From the NCBI GenBank assembly GCA_948146395.1, contig OX411547.1, positions 58,976,566-59,040,565 on the forward strand: a DNA stretch of 64,000 nucleotides, in the 5' to 3' direction. Below are positions 52,601 to 54,185 of this stretch, piece by piece. The notes below the pieces were generated by a model. It made no database searches, was not told the origin of the DNA, and saw only the letters and a program-made list of their open reading frames with translations. The translations under genes were made by a program, and so were the position numbers. Source of the stretch: Fragum whitleyi (lineage: Eukaryota > Mollusca > Bivalvia > Cardiida > Cardiidae). Each line of letters opens with the position of its first letter. Position 1 is the stretch's first letter.

Positions 52601-53137
52601 ACGCCAAGGCTATATAATAGTAATATCTTGGGTTTATTCTGAAAACAGGCAAGCTAAAAATCATGTCATATAGTCTAGGATCAGCCTACACTTTATTTGG
52701 CCATGCTAATCATTGACTACACCTCCTGCCAAAGCTGGAATATTCCAGATTCTGCATGTCAATTGTGCCTTCTTAGAACATTTAATCATATGAAAAATAG
52801 AGCTCAGTGTTTATTCTAGGCTGGGAGATTAGGGGATTGCCCAACTTAATTCAAAGATCTCCCATATTTTCTAGACTATAGGTTTTTTTTATTTTGAACA
52901 AAGAGTACGGAATACCAGTTATTTCTCAATCACTTCAATTTTTTGCTGAAAACCCCCATAGCTATGAAATCCTAGAATAAACAATGAAGTTAAACAGAAT
53001 TCAAACAATTAATAAGATATTGGACATGCACAAGTTGAACTGAATACACTAAATGGAAATTATAAAACACACTTACATGGAGCATAAAACATAACTAAAG
53101 TTGGGAGTTTTTCTTTCTTGAGCATTTTATGAAAATT
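7522..53137 (-). CDS. PDIA5: PDIA5-like protein disulfide isomerase with five thioredoxin modules (5' end not found)
   Basis: Overall span of 18 exons on the minus strand, listed separately. All boundaries are GT/AG and all phases join: 1,821 coding bases before the stop, 607 codons. The product would form and rearrange disulfides in the lumen of the endoplasmic reticulum; it ends in KTEL, a KDEL-type retention signal. Active sites in order are CGYC, CGHC, CGHC, CGHC, CGHC, each after FYAPW. Family assignment rests on module 2 (EHSSVLVMFYAPW then CGHCKKMKP), module 3 (LKKKKHALVMFYAP after PPPPPAPEPSW) and module 1 (LKKEK...LVMFYAPW), which match the a, a' and a-zero domains of PDIA5. Human PDIA5 has three such domains. 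Modules 4 and 5 resemble 2 and 3, so a pair duplication is likely. The N-terminal b-like domain and signal peptide are missing. The gene contains very large introns filled with mobile elements. Confidence 0.85.
8535..8557. repeat. Poly-C run
   Basis: About 23 consecutive C in an otherwise AT-rich intron of the PDI gene. Length may be an assembly estimate. Confidence 0.9.
9305..9336. repeat. Perfect 32-bp palindrome, family J
   Basis: AAGCTTTATTTTCACA is followed at once by its exact inverse. Longer, looser relatives with an interrupted centre (aacaaaag...tttcac-agtgg...gtgaaaata...cttttgttgtt) occur at 10,885-10,962, 36,690-36,725, 36,975-37,045, 44,170-44,245 and 53,285-53,360. Fold-back MITE class. 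Confidence 0.7.
9559..10585 (-). mobile_element. Helentron-like element, family R1, copy 2
   Basis: Left end CTAGAAAGCCATGAATGGCTTG, that is CTAG next to hairpin AAGCCAT-GA-ATGGCTT, then GCTCCACAGG. There are about four tandem units of 165 bp, an acggacgcac stretch, a hairpin around GTGGCTTTCAGCCA and the inverse CCAGTGGAGC followed by TAAAAA. Read on the minus strand the 3' end is hairpin-CTAG-T, which fits the CTRR|T end of Helitrons. It lies in the intron between PDI exons 18 and 17. Confidence 0.8.
10885..10962. repeat. Fold-back MITE, family J
   Basis: GTGAACAACAAAAGCCA on the left is inverted as TAGCTTTTGTTGTTCAC on the right, with 'atgagtggtagagccacaag' in the centre. See the palindrome at 9,305 for other copies. 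Confidence 0.6.
11272..11522 (-). CDS. PDIA5: PDI exon 17 (module 5: linker, CGHC, start of fold)
   Basis: 251 bases, phase 2 in and phase 1 out. Encodes the linker PQEPLPPPPEEPAW, then a strand and FYAPWCGHCKAAKP, then IFAAVDCTADGNS. Unlike modules 1-4, the codon for the Trp before the active site is not split by an intron, so that intron is absent in this module. Donor CAG|gtatat. The ...AVDCT... word with an extra Cys is shared with module 3. Confidence 0.92.
11537..11776. repeat. TIR element family K
   Basis: Left CTGTCATGCAAAAAGGGACC and right AGATGGTCCCTTTTGGTGTGATGG are inverted. It begins only about 15 bases upstream of the acceptor of PDI exon 17. No coding frame. Confidence 0.6.
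12606..12687 (-). CDS. PDIA5: PDI exon 16 (module 4, C-terminal strand and helix)
   Basis: 82 bases between TTTCAG and GTAAG. With the T from exon 15 it reads LKFFKDGKLAFDYKSGRSTEDLVSFIN. One exon here corresponds to two exons (13 + 66 bases) in module 2, so the second intron of that pair is absent. Confidence 0.9.
13122..13367 (-). mobile_element. Helentron-like element, family D, fragment
   Basis: Left end AACAAGAGCACCGCCTACGGGTGCC, with a GGCACCCG-type hairpin, then CGCTCGGCTGTTGAGTGC. The copy is cut short after 'acatacagacagacagaga'. Fuller copies are at 53,773-54,160 and 63,796 onward. Confidence 0.55.
13372..13913 (-). mobile_element. Helentron-like element, family C, short copy
   Basis: Left end AACAAGAGCCATGTCGGAAATGGCCATCCCCCAC holds the hairpin GCCAT...ATGGC. 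Two to three units of about 170 bp follow ('caaagggcaataactccaaaattatgcaagc'), then the gatggaatgaaggaatg stretch and an end with GCTAAAAACAGCGGGATAT. The long copy is at 37,332-39,094. Confidence 0.65.
13915..15110 (-). mobile_element. Helentron-like element, family R1, copy 3
   Basis: CTAGAAAGCCATGAATCGCTTG at the left (the hairpin has one mismatch), five to six tandem units, cagacggacggacgg, and CAGCCAGTGGAGCTAAAAA at the right. It directly abuts the family C copy on its left and family F on its right, so this intron holds three elements head to tail. Confidence 0.8.
15134..16541 (-). mobile_element. Helentron-like element, family F, next to a splice donor
   Basis: Left CAAATTCGTTGAATTG hairpin then ATCCCCCGCCGAACAAATT. 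Seven or so tandem units of about 170 bp ('gcagtaactctaaattcgaccgtcgaacc', 'gccaagtttcattgaaatcgggtctatag') follow, then a long ggacggacgg stretch, and the right end AAATTTTTTCGGCGGGGGAT, the inverse of the left. The element ends about nine bases from the 5' splice site of PDI exon 15. Confidence 0.75.
16550..16631 (-). CDS. PDIA5: PDI exon 15 (module 4, beta strand to cis-Pro)
   Basis: 82 bases, acceptor TTTCAG, donor ACAT|gtaag. Encodes NSGRLAAVDATLERNLADKY then NVRGYPT, the cis-Pro loop. Phase 0 in, phase 1 out, the same as exon 7 in module 2. Confidence 0.92.
16725..16995 (-). mobile_element. Helentron-like element, family G, degenerate copy
   Basis: 'gtctgtttgtgaagcacgaattcc' at the left, 'ttgacagatgaacttgaccatgtcacatgacctt' in the middle, 'cagacagacagacgg' and 'aacaatatgctcccaatctattgatgcgtggca' at the right match the better copies at 44,818, 48,770 and 51,117. 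Similar remnants occur at about 20,935-21,160 and 29,394-29,600. Confidence 0.5.
17083..17160. repeat. 78-bp palindrome with 36-bp perfect arms, family I
   Basis: The left arm runs from TCGAGGGGTCAGTGCAACAC to ...AAGTGCCTAT and the right arm is its exact inverse after a 6-base centre (TAATAT). It lies in the intron between PDI exons 15 and 14. It could be a recent fold-back MITE; transcribed, it would form a long uninterrupted RNA hairpin. Confidence 0.85.
17235..17398. mobile_element. TTAA-flanked fold-back MITE, copy 3
   Basis: TTAAGGTAGTGGACCC at the left, GGTCTACTACCTTAA at the right, inner TTTCCTAATAAAATCATTAGGAAA. Intronic. Confidence 0.75.
17819..17886 (-). CDS. PDIA5: PDI exon 14 (module 4 active site, CGHC)
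   Basis: 68 bases. GG completes the Trp codon begun by T at the end of exon 13, then CGHCKKMKPAFGEAAALLNS and EG. Acceptor CCTACAG, donor GGA|gtaagt. Same size and phases as exons 2 and 6. Confidence 0.93.
17906..18100 (-). mobile_element. Family B element, left half (split by the Helentron)
   Basis: AACAAGAGATGTTTG...TATGCCCC through 'gattctagcttgcatactttttgagttatgctaccgacaa' follows the intact family B copy at 5,424-5,745 and stops exactly where the Helentron begins. Its continuation is at 34,389-34,495. It starts about 19 bases upstream (gene sense) of the acceptor of PDI exon 14. Confidence 0.75.
18106..18138 (-). other. Helentron 3' end: hairpin and subterminal inverted repeat
   Basis: Hairpin AGGGCCA (18,106-18,112), loop TAG, TGGCCCT (18,116-18,122), followed by GCTCACCTGAG (18,128-18,138), which is inverted at the other end. 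By analogy with known Helitrons this is the replication stop signal. Confidence 0.75.
18139..21485 (-). other. 3' non-coding part of the Helentron
   Basis: AT-rich, without a supported gene. It contains a partial tandem duplication (19,240-19,616), a family T remnant (19,890-20,060), a hairpin (AAGAAGAAATTGCTT and its inverse near 20,524-20,560) and a degenerate family G remnant near 20,935-21,160. Confidence 0.5.
19240..19616. repeat. About 190-bp direct tandem duplication with poly-C tracts
   Basis: 'aaatgtcctgtgtgataagc ... gatatccattatacaatatttcat' occurs twice in a row with few differences apart from C-run length. A diverged third unit follows to about 19,730 ('aaacgtcctttgtgatcagc'). 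Confidence 0.85.
21486..21523. repeat. Hairpin just after the Helentron ORF2 stop
   Basis: GTAATACCAACCA (21,486-21,498) and its exact inverse (21,511-21,523) lie 24-61 bases past the ORF2 stop codon. Outer words CACCA/TGGTG extend the fold. It may mark the 3' UTR or be a relic of an older element end; the function is unknown. Confidence 0.75.
21547..25518 (-). CDS. Helentron Rep-helicase-endonuclease (ORF2, 1,323 aa)
   Basis: Drives rolling-circle transposition. Domain order: Helitron-like N region (residues 1-95, RQLGLPTWFMSLSSADTRW); HUH nuclease with HIHMLVW (111-117), a Cys/His cluster (H158, H160, C164, C172) and the two-tyrosine motif MYIVSYISKS with Y287, Y291 and K294. An acidic linker (420-450, 520-570) follows, then a PIF1-type SF1 helicase with GGAGVGKS (645-652), IIDEISM (731-737), VGDLYQLKP (768-776), HRAQGTTLDS (1028-1037) and AISRVKS. 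The C-terminus is an EEP/AP-type endonuclease with AETRL (E1145), GDFNINF (D1255, N1257) and SDHKIV (D1312, H1313). No catalytic residue appears lost. The start Met is not natural: the conserved lead-in to MKKKDVF lies upstream in the same frame, and ORF1 is one base out of step. Confidence 0.93.
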   Translation of the reverse strand: MKKKDVFAMIRQLGLPTWFMSLSSADTRWTDLLKMLANLNENVNYSDEELENLTWEQKINLIQKDPVTCSRYFDHRVQEFINTVLKSDHNPLGKVTDYFYRVEFQQRGSPHIHMLVWIEDAPRFNQNTNNEIVAYVDKYLQCSNSEEEIKHLTDLQLHRHSRTCRKKQNKICRFGYPLPPLQKTEVLDPLEEDRDKYQKKYDELQKKMNDNKDGYDMTYEEFLQSVANMTETEYVKCIRSSLVASKVFLERKPSEIRVNMYNRCVLKAWKANIDIQFVLDPYACAMYIVSYISKSQRGMSNLLYAAAKEARNGNLDIKRQVRHIGNIFSNSVEVSAQEAVYLVLQMPLTKSTRDVTFINTSTPNKRIQLLKSKSALDELPERSTDIMSDNVCKRYARRPNALNSWCLADYVSQLDISYPNESEFEDFEEHNDDEHESDSEQFNSDETILTLRNGITIRRRKTNKIIRYVRFNIKTDEENHFREKILLFHPWRDEEKDLIGSHKSYKEHYESIKRIIDHKCKQYEHHVDELELAREQVETEYDAYDEIAPGTQQVEADTAEEESVESEAFIYFNPDRVNEHREYDIGKDIGLSVSTSQVNVNESILSDNEYRKLLRCLNSKQKQFYNHVVHWIKTNDAPLYAFLSGGAGVGKSVVIRALYQTLYRLLNMKEGEDSDCIRVLLCAYTGKAAFNIGGSTISSAFKQKYKQSNQALTCDSLNTFRSKYRNLSIVIIDEISMVSSTMLSFIDQRLQELRGTRIPFGGVSVIAVGDLYQLKPVSGDWIFNDLAHGASCLSMNLWKEHFKVYELTEIMRQKDDKEFAEMLNRLRVDALTNEDKIKLQQCIVSKNQDNYQINSPHLFAENYFMHLFNDSIISSLDTEKVIIPSHDSVTAPTLSREKQERALLSLPNDPNTTANLHHSLAVVVDMIYDLTVNINTEDGLANGASCTVKFIEYRQAETNRPSIIWVHFHDENAGIETRLKFRNRGFYCGNIDTSWTPIFDVERTFIYNKKTFQRIQFPLQPSAGRSVHRAQGTTLDSVVIDLSQRRTRKVPHLHYVAISRVKSMEKLQIINFNENAYKIDSQVRVEMERLLREAKLDLCYTPLELVNPNGHLKIAFNNCRSLHLHCDDIKADPNLISTHIFGLAETRLHDQDQTSDHNIDGFHLLRNDQETKTGKRPAHGLCVYVKKDLVVKSHKNYSSKNIEYMLVSLIYGSLSSQVAFIYKSPSVTNQQFMTCIKHDFIPHLNKTEPLVIIGDFNINFSPENKGIWKEIQDKLSCKVLNETATTDNMTILDVVLSNTHGKVGVVETYWSDHKIVYFILKSV
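25521..28796 (-). CDS. Helentron ORF1: protease-like, DUF6570-containing protein
   Basis: Start chosen at ATG 28,794-28,796 (MPRLRKKSS), because TTCATTTCAG just upstream looks like a splice acceptor; an in-frame ATG lies at 28,826. Numbered from that upstream ATG (1,101 aa): PVNVQ-type repeats (49-84) and EDCF repeats (85-108). A cysteine-protease-like region follows with SRGSQC (Q192, C193) and YYFFDSHSHG (D318, H320); the Gln-Cys...Asp-x-His pattern fits the C76 deubiquitinase family. Then come four to five 38-residue Lys/Arg-rich repeats (463-620, likely helical), a zinc-binding pair (C719/C722, C759/C762), a DUF6570-like region (about 785-850, LRIPFMQIRELPRGRQ) and the conserved Helitron block APGEGQQPLSIYQDKDSEYL. 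It ends prematurely at a frameshift before the Rep part. Original product: probably one protein of about 2,400 residues with ORF2. Confidence 0.85.
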   Translation of the reverse strand: MPRLRKKSSLQRAAVKRDYIRERRTAARQVDGENVSLQSPVNVQAVHPVNVQDVAQSPVGVQAAVPSPDNVQASEDCFVTLRNEDCFMNFIDEDCYMNLQNESAIEDLTLEDIADGDLKKTVAHGDVFDIKTCIVDKENYGKESEYLLIATPNVHISSAKEVILGSFNQADIMFSEESRGSQCVMNCVCAIVYANSITDTTSLDKILIEGDYLYKKVITDLTAKGIFKSRLLSFDEIPPMITLSNERYGIHKIDVISGLTIQETGESSLPTLQETLLHSLEISRYNLLMIGAICSAIFKIRNKYYFFDSHSHGINGLSDPDGTSIFLTFDCLEDLVCYLYSLYESLRIDIESPFEVLPIDFSLYKNSGKGPLNDNLVTEIGCPTSEQLSEKENKEKSEKSCEDRLIDEYFKDQRLKESLKETTRFINRKMYLKKYKCNQRLSSEFKNMESQGKRKARKSLEQKAKDKVSARLSKSRARLSDNFKFKELECKRKARQSIEQKQKDNISNRLSMRKARLSDDFKFQELERKRRARQSLEQEEKDKVSTRISKGRARLSDNFKLQELARKRKTRQSLEQKEKDKASSKKSKGKARVHEHFKFEERKIKRKARRSNSMKVKEIVYQNASKKRSRLNPYNKEKERIKKQEWRSIKRNVQSEKIADIYRKCSKRKDPDFRNNETAAAKRRKYGSDIDVCISNFHTNIATGPIYVCSCCHQTWFKQGVSEVSEKDDDVTAKYLTGLKSVAEKEWICYTCKNSILKGKVPKLSIVNGMFWPQKPRELELHSLEERLIALRIPFMQIRELPRGRQLSIKGNVINVPVDIQPVVNVLPRPFDENVTVSVKLKKKISFKSCVFSENVRPLKVLLALNWLMNTSDLYKDSNIKIDKEWIEKVTASETETVDEYFEPQVVKRDKPHDKSSNEDLVEDKLGENDEVYDSDAEEVVQENVGNIDTMVQDSNEENRNYAFTFAPGEGQQPLSIYQDKDSEYLCFPTIFCGKRRLENEKRKVPVHYSDIAKWELRSIDRQASNSVPNIFFKLKKIQMKQLSDKVNLAVRRCQTDGHNMTAADAKNSDYLDNFVKKDNGYYIFAILLLI
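25540..25550 (-). other. Apparent one-base frameshift joining ORF1 and ORF2
   Basis: In the ORF1 frame the sequence runs ...NGYYIF then leaves the Helitron pattern and stops at 25,521. In the ORF2 frame the codons just before the ATG read FRNSPAYLE and then MKKKDVF, the expected continuation. The shift falls in a run of four A (plus strand 25,543-25,546); one more base there would join the two frames. It could be an inactivating deletion, a sequencing error or ribosomal slippage. Confidence 0.8.
28807..30376. other. Helentron 5' leader region, no further gene
   Basis: AT-rich. It holds a family I hairpin relic near 28,880-28,925 and a degenerate family G relic near 29,394-29,600. The 5' exon that would pair with the acceptor at 28,804-28,813 was not located. 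Confidence 0.4.
30377..31406 (-). mobile_element. Helentron-like element, family R1, copy 4 (nested in the 16.3-kb Helentron)
   Basis: CTAGAAAGACATGAATGGCTTG at the left, four to five 165-bp units, cggacgcatggacgga, CAGCCAGTGGAGCTAAAAA at the right. It inserted after the large element did, or moved together with it. Confidence 0.8.
32100..34310 (-). repeat. Helentron 5' tandem array, about 14 units of about 150 bp
   Basis: Units carry 'gtctacaaggt', 'tttgaccctgtgacctcatttttgacc', 'caagacaatcattctgaccaa' and 'agcaaaaaatatggcttctagag'. Open frames across it are only repeat translation. Units share the 'attctgaccaa-tttca-g-ttgatt ... ggc-tctagagtgt-tacaag' core with family A (54,186-56,482). 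Confidence 0.8.
32339..32480. repeat. 41-bp minirepeat within the array, four copies
   Basis: 'ttctgaccaattgtcagtgc' followed by 'aacttgacctcaagaatatca' recurs nearly unchanged about four times, a recent local expansion inside the larger units. Confidence 0.8.
34351..34384 (-). other. Helentron 5' end hairpin
   Basis: AGCTCACCTTGAGCAC-TTC-GTGCTCAGGTGAGCT folds into a 15-bp stem with one bulged base. It includes CTCAGGTGAGC, which is inverted near the 3' end. A short acgacggacgacgg stretch precedes it, as in the small families. Confidence 0.8.
34389..34495 (-). mobile_element. Family B element, right half
   Basis: 'cagacagactgactgacgg', 'accgaccaactgacccacaa' and 'gataccccctcttc'-like words continue the family B copy broken at 18,100, ending in AAGGGGGGGATACT. 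Compare 'ggaccaaccaactgactgac' and 'caatatactccctcttc' in the intact copy near 5,670-5,730. Confidence 0.75.
34834..35080. repeat. TIR element family K
   Basis: Left CTGTCAGGCAAAAAGGGACC; right end degenerate (AAGGTGGTCCATCC). Internal words 'ctagtcggactgcgcagactg' match the copy at 41,775. Confidence 0.55.
35202..36326. mobile_element. 1.1-kb non-autonomous TIR transposon
   Basis: Perfect 14-bp TIRs, CAGGGTTGCCAGCA and its inverse, flanked on both sides by CAGAT (35,197-35,201 and 36,327-36,331), a likely 5-bp target duplication. Subterminal 'cttttcactgactttt' words recur inside both ends. There is no transposase. CAGGG-type TIRs are typical of hAT elements, but an 8-bp duplication is not seen, so the superfamily is left open. 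Confidence 0.75.
36660..36900 (-). pseudogene. Duplicated, truncated copy of PDI exon 13 and flanking intron
   Basis: Matches 36,975-37,220 over about 240 bp. The exon part (36,805-36,900) still reads ENIALLTTSTFDTFIRQHSS...FYAP and keeps the GTGAGT donor. It is cut off at its 5' side by a long poly-T tract (36,901-36,935 on the plus strand), so linker and acceptor are missing. It cannot be spliced in as such. Confidence 0.8.
36901..36953. repeat. Poly-T tract and short GT repeat
   Basis: About 35 T with few interruptions, then ggggtgtgtgtgtgtgtg. On the gene strand this is (CA)n then poly-A, at the junction of the exon duplication. Confidence 0.9.
37125..37317 (-). CDS. PDIA5: PDI exon 13 (end of module 3, linker, start of module 4)
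   Basis: 193 bases, acceptor TTGGACAG, donor CCTT|gtgagt. EDDFVKFMRDP closes module 3, PSQPSSPPPEEQW is the linker, then ENIALLTSSTFDTFIRQHSS, VLVMFYAP and the first base of Trp. The QHSSVLVMFYAP word links module 4 to module 2. Confidence 0.92.
37332..39094 (-). mobile_element. Helentron-like element, family C, long copy next to a splice acceptor
   Basis: AACAAGAGCCATGTCAGATATGGCCATCCCCCGCCG at the left (hairpin GCCAT/ATGGC, inverted repeat ATCCCCCGCCG). About nine near-identical units of 155-175 bp follow, then gacggaaggacggaatgacgg, and GCCGAAAACGGCGGGGGAT at the right. Unit similarity is high, so the array is young. It starts about 15 bases from the acceptor of PDI exon 13. Confidence 0.8.
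39586..39714 (-). CDS. PDIA5: PDI exon 12 (module 3, strands to C-terminal helix)
   Basis: 129 bases, phase 0 both sides. VTFAAMDCTVNKDTCSDHEV, then SGYPTFKYFNYGKNSQKYMGG and RE. The intron that follows PT in modules 2 and 4 is absent. The 'DCT ... C..-EV.GYPT..Y..YGK' pattern matches the last PDIA5 domain. Confidence 0.93.
39990..40215. repeat. Minisatellite of about 56 bp, four units, with CRE-like sites
   Basis: Unit: TGACGTCACAATATATACAT then 'atacatattttgacatcatatac'. TGACGTCA, the CREB/ATF palindrome, is intact in units 1 and 3; variants (GGCGTCA, TGACATCA) occur in the others. Intronic, about 280-500 bases downstream (plus strand) of exon 12. Confidence 0.8.
40785..40855 (-). CDS. PDIA5: PDI exon 11 (module 3 active site, CGHC)
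   Basis: 71 bases. GG completes Trp, then CGHCKKAKPEYMQAADRFKD and DTK. Acceptor TATAG, donor AAG|gtatga. Confidence 0.93.
40970..41185. repeat. Fold-back element of about 215 bp
   Basis: 'ggcagggcc' with TGTTGTTTTTTCAGCTTGAAA at the left is inverted as TTTCAAGCTGAAAAAACAACA with 'gggccctacc' at the right. An inner pair TTATACCCTGCTTTACA/TGTAAAGCGGGGTATAA brings most of the block into one hairpin. Confidence 0.75.
41567..41706 (-). CDS. PDIA5: PDI exon 10 (linker and start of module 3)
   Basis: 140 bases. DPKEPPPPPAPEPSW is the linker, then EEVESEVEHLSDENFKSTLK, KKKHALVMFYAP and the first base of Trp. The linker and the run of Lys closely resemble the third domain boundary of PDIA5. Confidence 0.93.
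41775..42032. repeat. TIR element family K, best copy
   Basis: CACACAAAAAGGGACCATCT at the left and AGATGGTCCCTTTTTGTGTG at the right, exact inverses. 'ggtcagactgcgcaatctgaa' inside. Confidence 0.7.
42290..42509 (-). mobile_element. Degenerate family A Helentron-like end
   Basis: 'aaaggcccctattcctgtgat' and an end reading TTGAGCATATTGTGCTAAGGTGAGCTAAAAA resemble the right end of family A (56,450-56,482). The left end is not clear. Confidence 0.5.
42657..42722 (-). CDS. PDIA5: PDI exon 9 (module 2, C-terminal helix)
   Basis: 66 bases; with AG from exon 8 it reads RDGEQKFDFNERTADKIVDF then MK. Donor GA|gtaagt. Confidence 0.92.
43776..43788 (-). CDS. PDIA5: PDI exon 8, a 13-base microexon
   Basis: TGAAATATTTTAG between TTTTCATTTCAG and GTAAGTAAG. 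With G from exon 7 and A from exon 9 it gives VKYFR, exactly the residues expected after GFPT. Without it the frame is lost. Its left intron matches one kept in module 4 and its right intron one kept in module 1. Confidence 0.9.
44247..44411. mobile_element. TTAA-flanked fold-back MITE, copy 4
   Basis: TTAAGGTAGTGGACCC at the left, GGTTCCACTATCTTAA at the right, inner TTTCCTAATG...CATTAGGAAA. Directly adjoins a family J hairpin (44,170-44,245). Confidence 0.75.
44635..44716 (-). CDS. PDIA5: PDI exon 7 (module 2, beta strand to cis-Pro)
   Basis: 82 bases, IEGNLAAVDVTINKDLGEEF then KIQGFPT and one base. Acceptor TTTTTCAG, donor CAG|gtaaaa. Same length and phases as exon 15 of module 4. Confidence 0.93.
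44818..44996 (-). mobile_element. Helentron-like element, family G, short copy
   Basis: CAAGATGTGTTTGTGAAACACGAATGCCCCCGTA at the left (hairpin GTGTTT-GTG-AAACAC, inverted repeat ATGCCCCCGTA), 'cagacagacagacagatgg', and TACGGGGGCATAAAAA at the right, an exact 11-bp inverse. It follows a family D remnant (44,752-44,815). Confidence 0.8.
45735..45902. repeat. Fold-back MITE-like element
   Basis: 'tgtgttcatttataaagtc', 'ggaggagttttatgcaa' at the left are mirrored by 'ttgcatataactcctcc', 'gactttattcatggacaca' at the right. About 168 bp, no coding frame. Confidence 0.65.
46155..46222 (-). CDS. PDIA5: PDI exon 6 (module 2 active site, CGHC)
   Basis: 68 bases. GG completes Trp, then CGHCKKMKPEYQDAAETLKA and EN. 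Acceptor AATACAG, donor AAT|gtaagt. Confidence 0.93.
46505..47490 (-). mobile_element. LINE 3' fragment (C-terminus after the reverse transcriptase)
   Basis: An open frame of 168 aa at 46,917-47,423, open a little further upstream (...YYLKFIKYWCKVIQ), ends in a Cys/His cluster: ICIYCYEHFSINKLDNEFHV then FCEC. This is the zinc-ribbon-like tail seen after the RT domain in mollusc non-LTR elements. No RT motif is present, so the copy is 5'-truncated. It ends in a short TTATG repeat at 46,507-46,530 (ataacataacataac on the plus strand). Confidence 0.7.
48613..48749 (-). CDS. PDIA5: PDI exon 5 (linker and start of module 2)
   Basis: 137 bases. NPAPPEEPKPETSW linker, EDEAPMISHLHDNTFHDF, VQEHSSVLVMFYAP, first base of Trp. 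EHSSVLVMF is a signature of the second PDIA5 domain. Acceptor TAATTACAG, donor CCAT|gtaagt. Confidence 0.93.
48770..49068 (-). mobile_element. Helentron-like element, family G, next to a splice acceptor
   Basis: AACAAGATGTGTTTGTGTAACATGAATGCC at the left, 'gacagataaccttgacctag', 'cagacagacaaacatac' and 'gatcatttcgatgtggaggc' at the right. It starts about 20 bases from the acceptor of PDI exon 5. Confidence 0.65.
49688..50176. mobile_element. Fold-back element family U, copy 1
   Basis: 'gatgagtgtctttttcactg' is inverted as 'cagtgaaaaagacacttggc', with GCCTTAGCACATGGC and its inverse inside. A second half has 'ctattgcattttatacagaa' and 'gatttccccacgtgatg'. The copy at 60,978-61,717 has the same parts with a longer middle. 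About 65 bp near 49,820-49,960 is duplicated in tandem here. Confidence 0.65.
50292..50360 (-). CDS. PDIA5: PDI exon 4 (module 1, C-terminal helix)
   Basis: 69 bases; with GA from exon 3 it reads EQGKLKYKYGGENNKDGLIT then WLK. Acceptor TTTCAG, donor AA|gtaagt. Confidence 0.92.
51015..51106 (-). CDS. PDIA5: PDI exon 3 (module 1, strand, cis-Pro loop)
   Basis: 92 bases. KLVGVDVDKPTQSGLRIEYN then ITGFPTLYYF and GA. No intron after PT; the next intron falls after YYF, as at the right side of the module 2 microexon. The acceptor lies in a run of T directly next to a family G element. Confidence 0.93.
51117..51371 (-). mobile_element. Helentron-like element, family G, next to a splice acceptor
   Basis: CAAGATGTGTTTGTGAAACACGAATGCCCCCGG at the left, 'gacagatgaccttgaccttg', 'ggacagacagacagacgg', and ATACGGGGGCATAAAAA at the right. 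The left end is about 10 bases from the acceptor of PDI exon 3, so the polypyrimidine tract is the junction. Confidence 0.8.
51413..51465. repeat. 53-bp palindrome with 26-bp perfect arms
   Basis: GCAAGACTGTACTAAGTG... (51,413-51,438) and its exact inverse (51,440-51,465) with a one-base centre. The outer words TCAAGGGTCC and AGCCCTCGA resemble the family I frame at 17,083. Intronic. Confidence 0.85.
51877..51944 (-). CDS. PDIA5: PDI exon 2 (module 1 active site, CGYC)
   Basis: 68 bases. GG completes Trp, then CGYCKRLKPEFAAAATEMKG and QA. The only module with Tyr instead of His in CxxC; PDIA5 a-zero is also atypical (CSMC in human). Donor GCT|gtaagc. Confidence 0.93.
52089..52229. mobile_element. 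TTAA-flanked fold-back MITE, copy 5 (degenerate)
   Basis: TTAAGTAGTTGACAGG at the left, GGTCCTCTACCTTAA at the right; the inner palindrome is partly deleted. A bare left-end remnant (TTTAGGTAGTTGACCC) lies at 51,963. Confidence 0.6.
53077..53137 (-). CDS. PDIA5: PDI exon 1 of those found (start of module 1)
   Basis: 61 bases: NFHKMLKKEKLPTLVMFYAP and the first base of Trp. Acceptor TTTATTTTCAG means at least one coding exon lies further upstream. LKKEK and LVMFYAPW match the first thioredoxin domain of PDIA5. Phase 0 in, phase 1 out. Confidence 0.9.
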
Positions 53138-53772
53138 CTGAAAATAAATGAACAACAGAATTTTAACAAAAGACCATGCAATGACACAGAAAACACATTA
53201 ATTACATAATAAAGGAGTATTGTAAGTACATGTACCAAGTACTAAAACCATGACTGTTTGTTTCATAGTTATATAAATTAATCTTTAATTGAGTGAATAA
53301 CACAAGTTTTATTTTCACATGTGGCAGAGCCACAAGTGAAAATATAGTTTTTGTTGTTCACAAAAAAGAAACTTTTATCAATTGCACAATGAAAATAAGG
53401 AAATATTGAATGCAAAAATAAGACAAGCTGTGAACTGTCTAGTATAAGTTCTCTTAAAGCGAGTCATTTTGCACACAATGGCCTGGAAAAGGATATGACA
53501 CAGGTATAATGTCCCCATCTTACATCTCAAAATATGGTGAAATTAATATAAGTAAGGCTTGATATTTTGATTTGGGTTTTAAAATCAATCCAGGGATCGA
53601 CATTATCTTCTTAGAGTAAGTAGTCCACTGGACTTCCTAACTTCTGAAATTAAGGAATCCAAGCTCAAAGTGGCGAGTCCAAATTTCTAAAATGGGACAA
53701 AATTGTGAAAAAGACGAAATTGCTTATTAAAAGGAATTACTTCTTTTCCACATACGATTTCCCACACATATG

Positions 53773-54160
53773 ATAAACAAGAGCACCGCAAGCGGATGCC
53801 AACGCTCGGCTGTTTATTATTTCTTAGGCAAATGCAAATATATGAACTTGGTACCTACAGAAAGATCTTGTACTAAGCAATAATCATTTGAAATATGAAG
53901 GCTCTTTGACTTACCATTCAAAAGTTATGACCAAGGTTAATTTTTTTCAAACAGAAAAATGACCTTGACCTTGAGTAATGACCTTGAACTTGGTACCTAC
54001 CAAAAGGTCTTGTACCAAGAAATAATCATGTAAAATAAGAAGGCTCTATGACTTACCATTCAAACGTTATGACCAAGGTTAAAGTTTGTCACGCCAATGC
54101 CAATGACAACGCCAAGGTGATCATAATACCTCGGGTTTTCTTCAAAAACAGCTGAGCTTA
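53773..54160 (-). mobile_element. Helentron-like element, family D
   Basis: AACAAGAGCACCGCAAGCGGATGCC at the left, then CGCTCGGCTGTT; two units of 'ccttgaacttggtacctac...ggctctatgacttaccattc'; right end AAAACAGCTGAGCTTAAAA, the inverse of GCTCGGCTGTT with one change. Confidence 0.7.
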
Positions 54161-54185
54161 AAATAATTTTGTTCACATAAATCAA

